This document shows, in pieces, positions 4,848-5,565 of a stretch of DNA of 5,565 nt. Position 1 is the first letter of the stretch. Every line of letters begins with the position of its first letter. The position numbers and the translations under genes are program-made. A model generated the notes under the pieces. It did not search any database. It saw only the letters and a program-made list of their open reading frames with translations, and was not told where the DNA came from. This DNA comes from Sphingobium sp. (GTDB lineage: Bacteria; Pseudomonadota; Alphaproteobacteria; Sphingomonadales; Sphingomonadaceae), in contig JAGVJS010000122.1 in the NCBI GenBank assembly GCA_020051025.1, forward strand, positions 1 through 5,565, written 5' to 3'.

Positions 4848-5565
4848 GCAAACGGCGCAGCAGCGCTTCAGCTTCGAGCCGTGGGCTGAACCGTTCCAGC
4901 ACCCACCATTCGAGCGCAGCCTCACAGGTGGCGAGGCTCTGCTTGTAGCGATCCTTGCCCGCAAGCAGGGAATAATGGCTGAGGTCACGGGCGGCATAAT
5001 GGCCGACCGCCGCCGCATGGCAGAGCAGGCCCGGCTTGTCCTTACCGGTTCGGGGGGCCGCAAAGGCGGACTGATAGTTCATCGCCACGCCGCGATGCAC
5101 GAAGTTGACCAGAAGACCGACCACGCCGCCAGCATCGGTGAAACGCAGCAGTTCCACCGCCCCGGAAGGCAGGCCGCGCGCCGCAATGGTCGCGACGAAA
5201 TTGCGGAAGCCGGCATCGTCCCACGCATTGTCGGCATGACGGCCGCCGTTCAGCGCCGCCATCTCGTCGAGCCAAGGGCCAATATCGTCCAGCCCACCGA
5301 TGGTGATGTCGGGCAGCGGGCCGCCATGATCCTTCATCGCGCGCCGGATCTGGCTGCGCGTATTGCTGCTGAGCAGTGAGAGATAGTCGCCATCGGCCGC
5401 GCGCACGGCGTCGAGTTCGACCTGATAGACCGGCGACAGGTCGATGCGGGTGCGGCGCCGGACCGGCAGGGCGAGCAACGGCGAATCAGGCGCAATGCCG
5501 CTCAGCCGCAGCGACCGCCAGTCGCGCCGGCGAGTCAGCGCAGCCAGCGCGGCAGCGGCCGCCGC
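4825..5565 (-). CDS. Second CelD/BcsL-like GNAT acyltransferase-like protein, 5' end missing
   Basis: The frame is open to the window edge, so the N-terminus is missing; 246 C-terminal residues are visible (numbered from base 5565). A TTG at 5478 could be mistaken for the start, but the upstream codons read as good protein (RRDWRSLRLSGI, residues 13-24), matching the usual 'W..L.L.GI' strand of these proteins. NTRSQIRRAMK (68-78) is the basic inter-domain segment. ELLRFTDAGGVVGLLVNFVH (138-157), MNYQSAFAA (162-170), KPGLLCHAAAVGHYAA (177-192) and SLLAGKDRYKQSL (199-211) match the FemAB/CelD-type second GNAT domain, whose family form is close to 'YDFLAGd.rYK.sL'. It differs clearly from the plus-strand GNAT protein, so it is not a recent duplicate. 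It likely transfers an acyl or aminoacyl group to an envelope-related substrate that cannot be named. Its stop lies inside the oxygenase gene on the other strand. Confidence 0.82.
   Translation of the reverse strand, partial: AAAAAALAALTRRRDWRSLRLSGIAPDSPLLALPVRRRTRIDLSPVYQVELDAVRAADGDYLSLLSSNTRSQIRRAMKDHGGPLPDITIGGLDDIGPWLDEMAALNGGRHADNAWDDAGFRNFVATIAARGLPSGAVELLRFTDAGGVVGLLVNFVHRGVAMNYQSAFAAPRTGKDKPGLLCHAAAVGHYAARDLSHYSLLAGKDRYKQSLATCEAALEWWVLERFSPRLEAEALLRRLLRRPASA
4832..4875. terminator. Nested inverted repeat at the convergent gene ends
   Basis: GAAGCTG (4832-4838) can pair with CAGCTTC (4869-4875). Inside it GCGCC (4840-4844) can pair with GGCGC (4854-4858) around a 9-base loop. It sits on the stop codons of two convergent genes, where a bidirectional terminator would be expected. 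Neither strand has a T-tract after it and part of it is coding, so an intrinsic terminator is only a possibility. Confidence 0.25.

Noticed and set aside
4122..5063. Minus-strand open frame (313 codons) antisense to the oxygenase gene
   Set aside because: The composition is Arg/His/Pro-rich without motifs. It conflicts with the oxygenase, whose active site is intact, and with the GNAT frame at 4825-5565.
4825..5478. Second GNAT gene starting at TTG 5478 as a complete gene
   Set aside because: The frame continues open to 5565 with family-like residues (RRDWRSLRLSGI), so the gene is cut by the window edge rather than starting at TTG.

Overview
The window is compact, high-GC (roughly 60% by eye), gene-dense bacterial DNA. 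Codon use and protein sequences look alphaproteobacterial, most like a sphingomonad (Sphingobium/Sphingomonas group). That placement is recognition-based inference; there is no rRNA or other marker here. The window has six protein genes, two of them cut by the window edges. No RNA gene, mobile element or CRISPR array was found.

Left half, all on the minus strand, read right to left. A UDP-glucuronate 4-epimerase (2668 to 1667) is followed by a 299-bp spacer. Then come an arabinose-5-phosphate isomerase of the KdsD/KpsF type (1367 to 357) and the first 120 codons of a CMP-Kdo synthetase, KdsB (360 to beyond base 1). KdsD and KdsB overlap by four bases (CTGA), and the KdsB frame has no ATG, GTG or TTG where a start is needed, so it probably starts at CTG. 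KdsD supplies the precursor of Kdo and KdsB activates Kdo to CMP-Kdo. The epimerase converts UDP-GlcA to UDP-GalA. Together they supply nucleotide sugars for a cell-surface glycan.

Right half. A 170-bp divergent gap (2669 to 2838) separates the epimerase from a plus-strand pair: a CelD/BcsL-type GNAT acyltransferase-like protein (about 2839 to 3981) and a JmjC/FIH-like Fe(II)/2-oxoglutarate oxygenase of the cupin superfamily (3978 to 4847). They overlap by ATGA and are surely co-translated. The oxygenase keeps a His-x-Asp...Lys...His active-site set with spacing like human FIH. It meets, tail to tail with a 23-bp overlap, a second and different CelD/BcsL-like GNAT protein on the minus strand (from beyond 5565 to 4825).

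The likely theme is envelope glycan or glycolipid synthesis and decoration. The left genes make activated Kdo and galacturonate. The right genes look like an uncharacterised modification set of two acyl-transfer-type proteins and one hydroxylase-type protein. If the host is a sphingomonad, which would have glycosphingolipids in place of LPS, the Kdo genes more likely serve a capsule than lipid A, and the GNAT/oxygenase set could act on capsule or on sphingolipid. These substrate assignments are inference.
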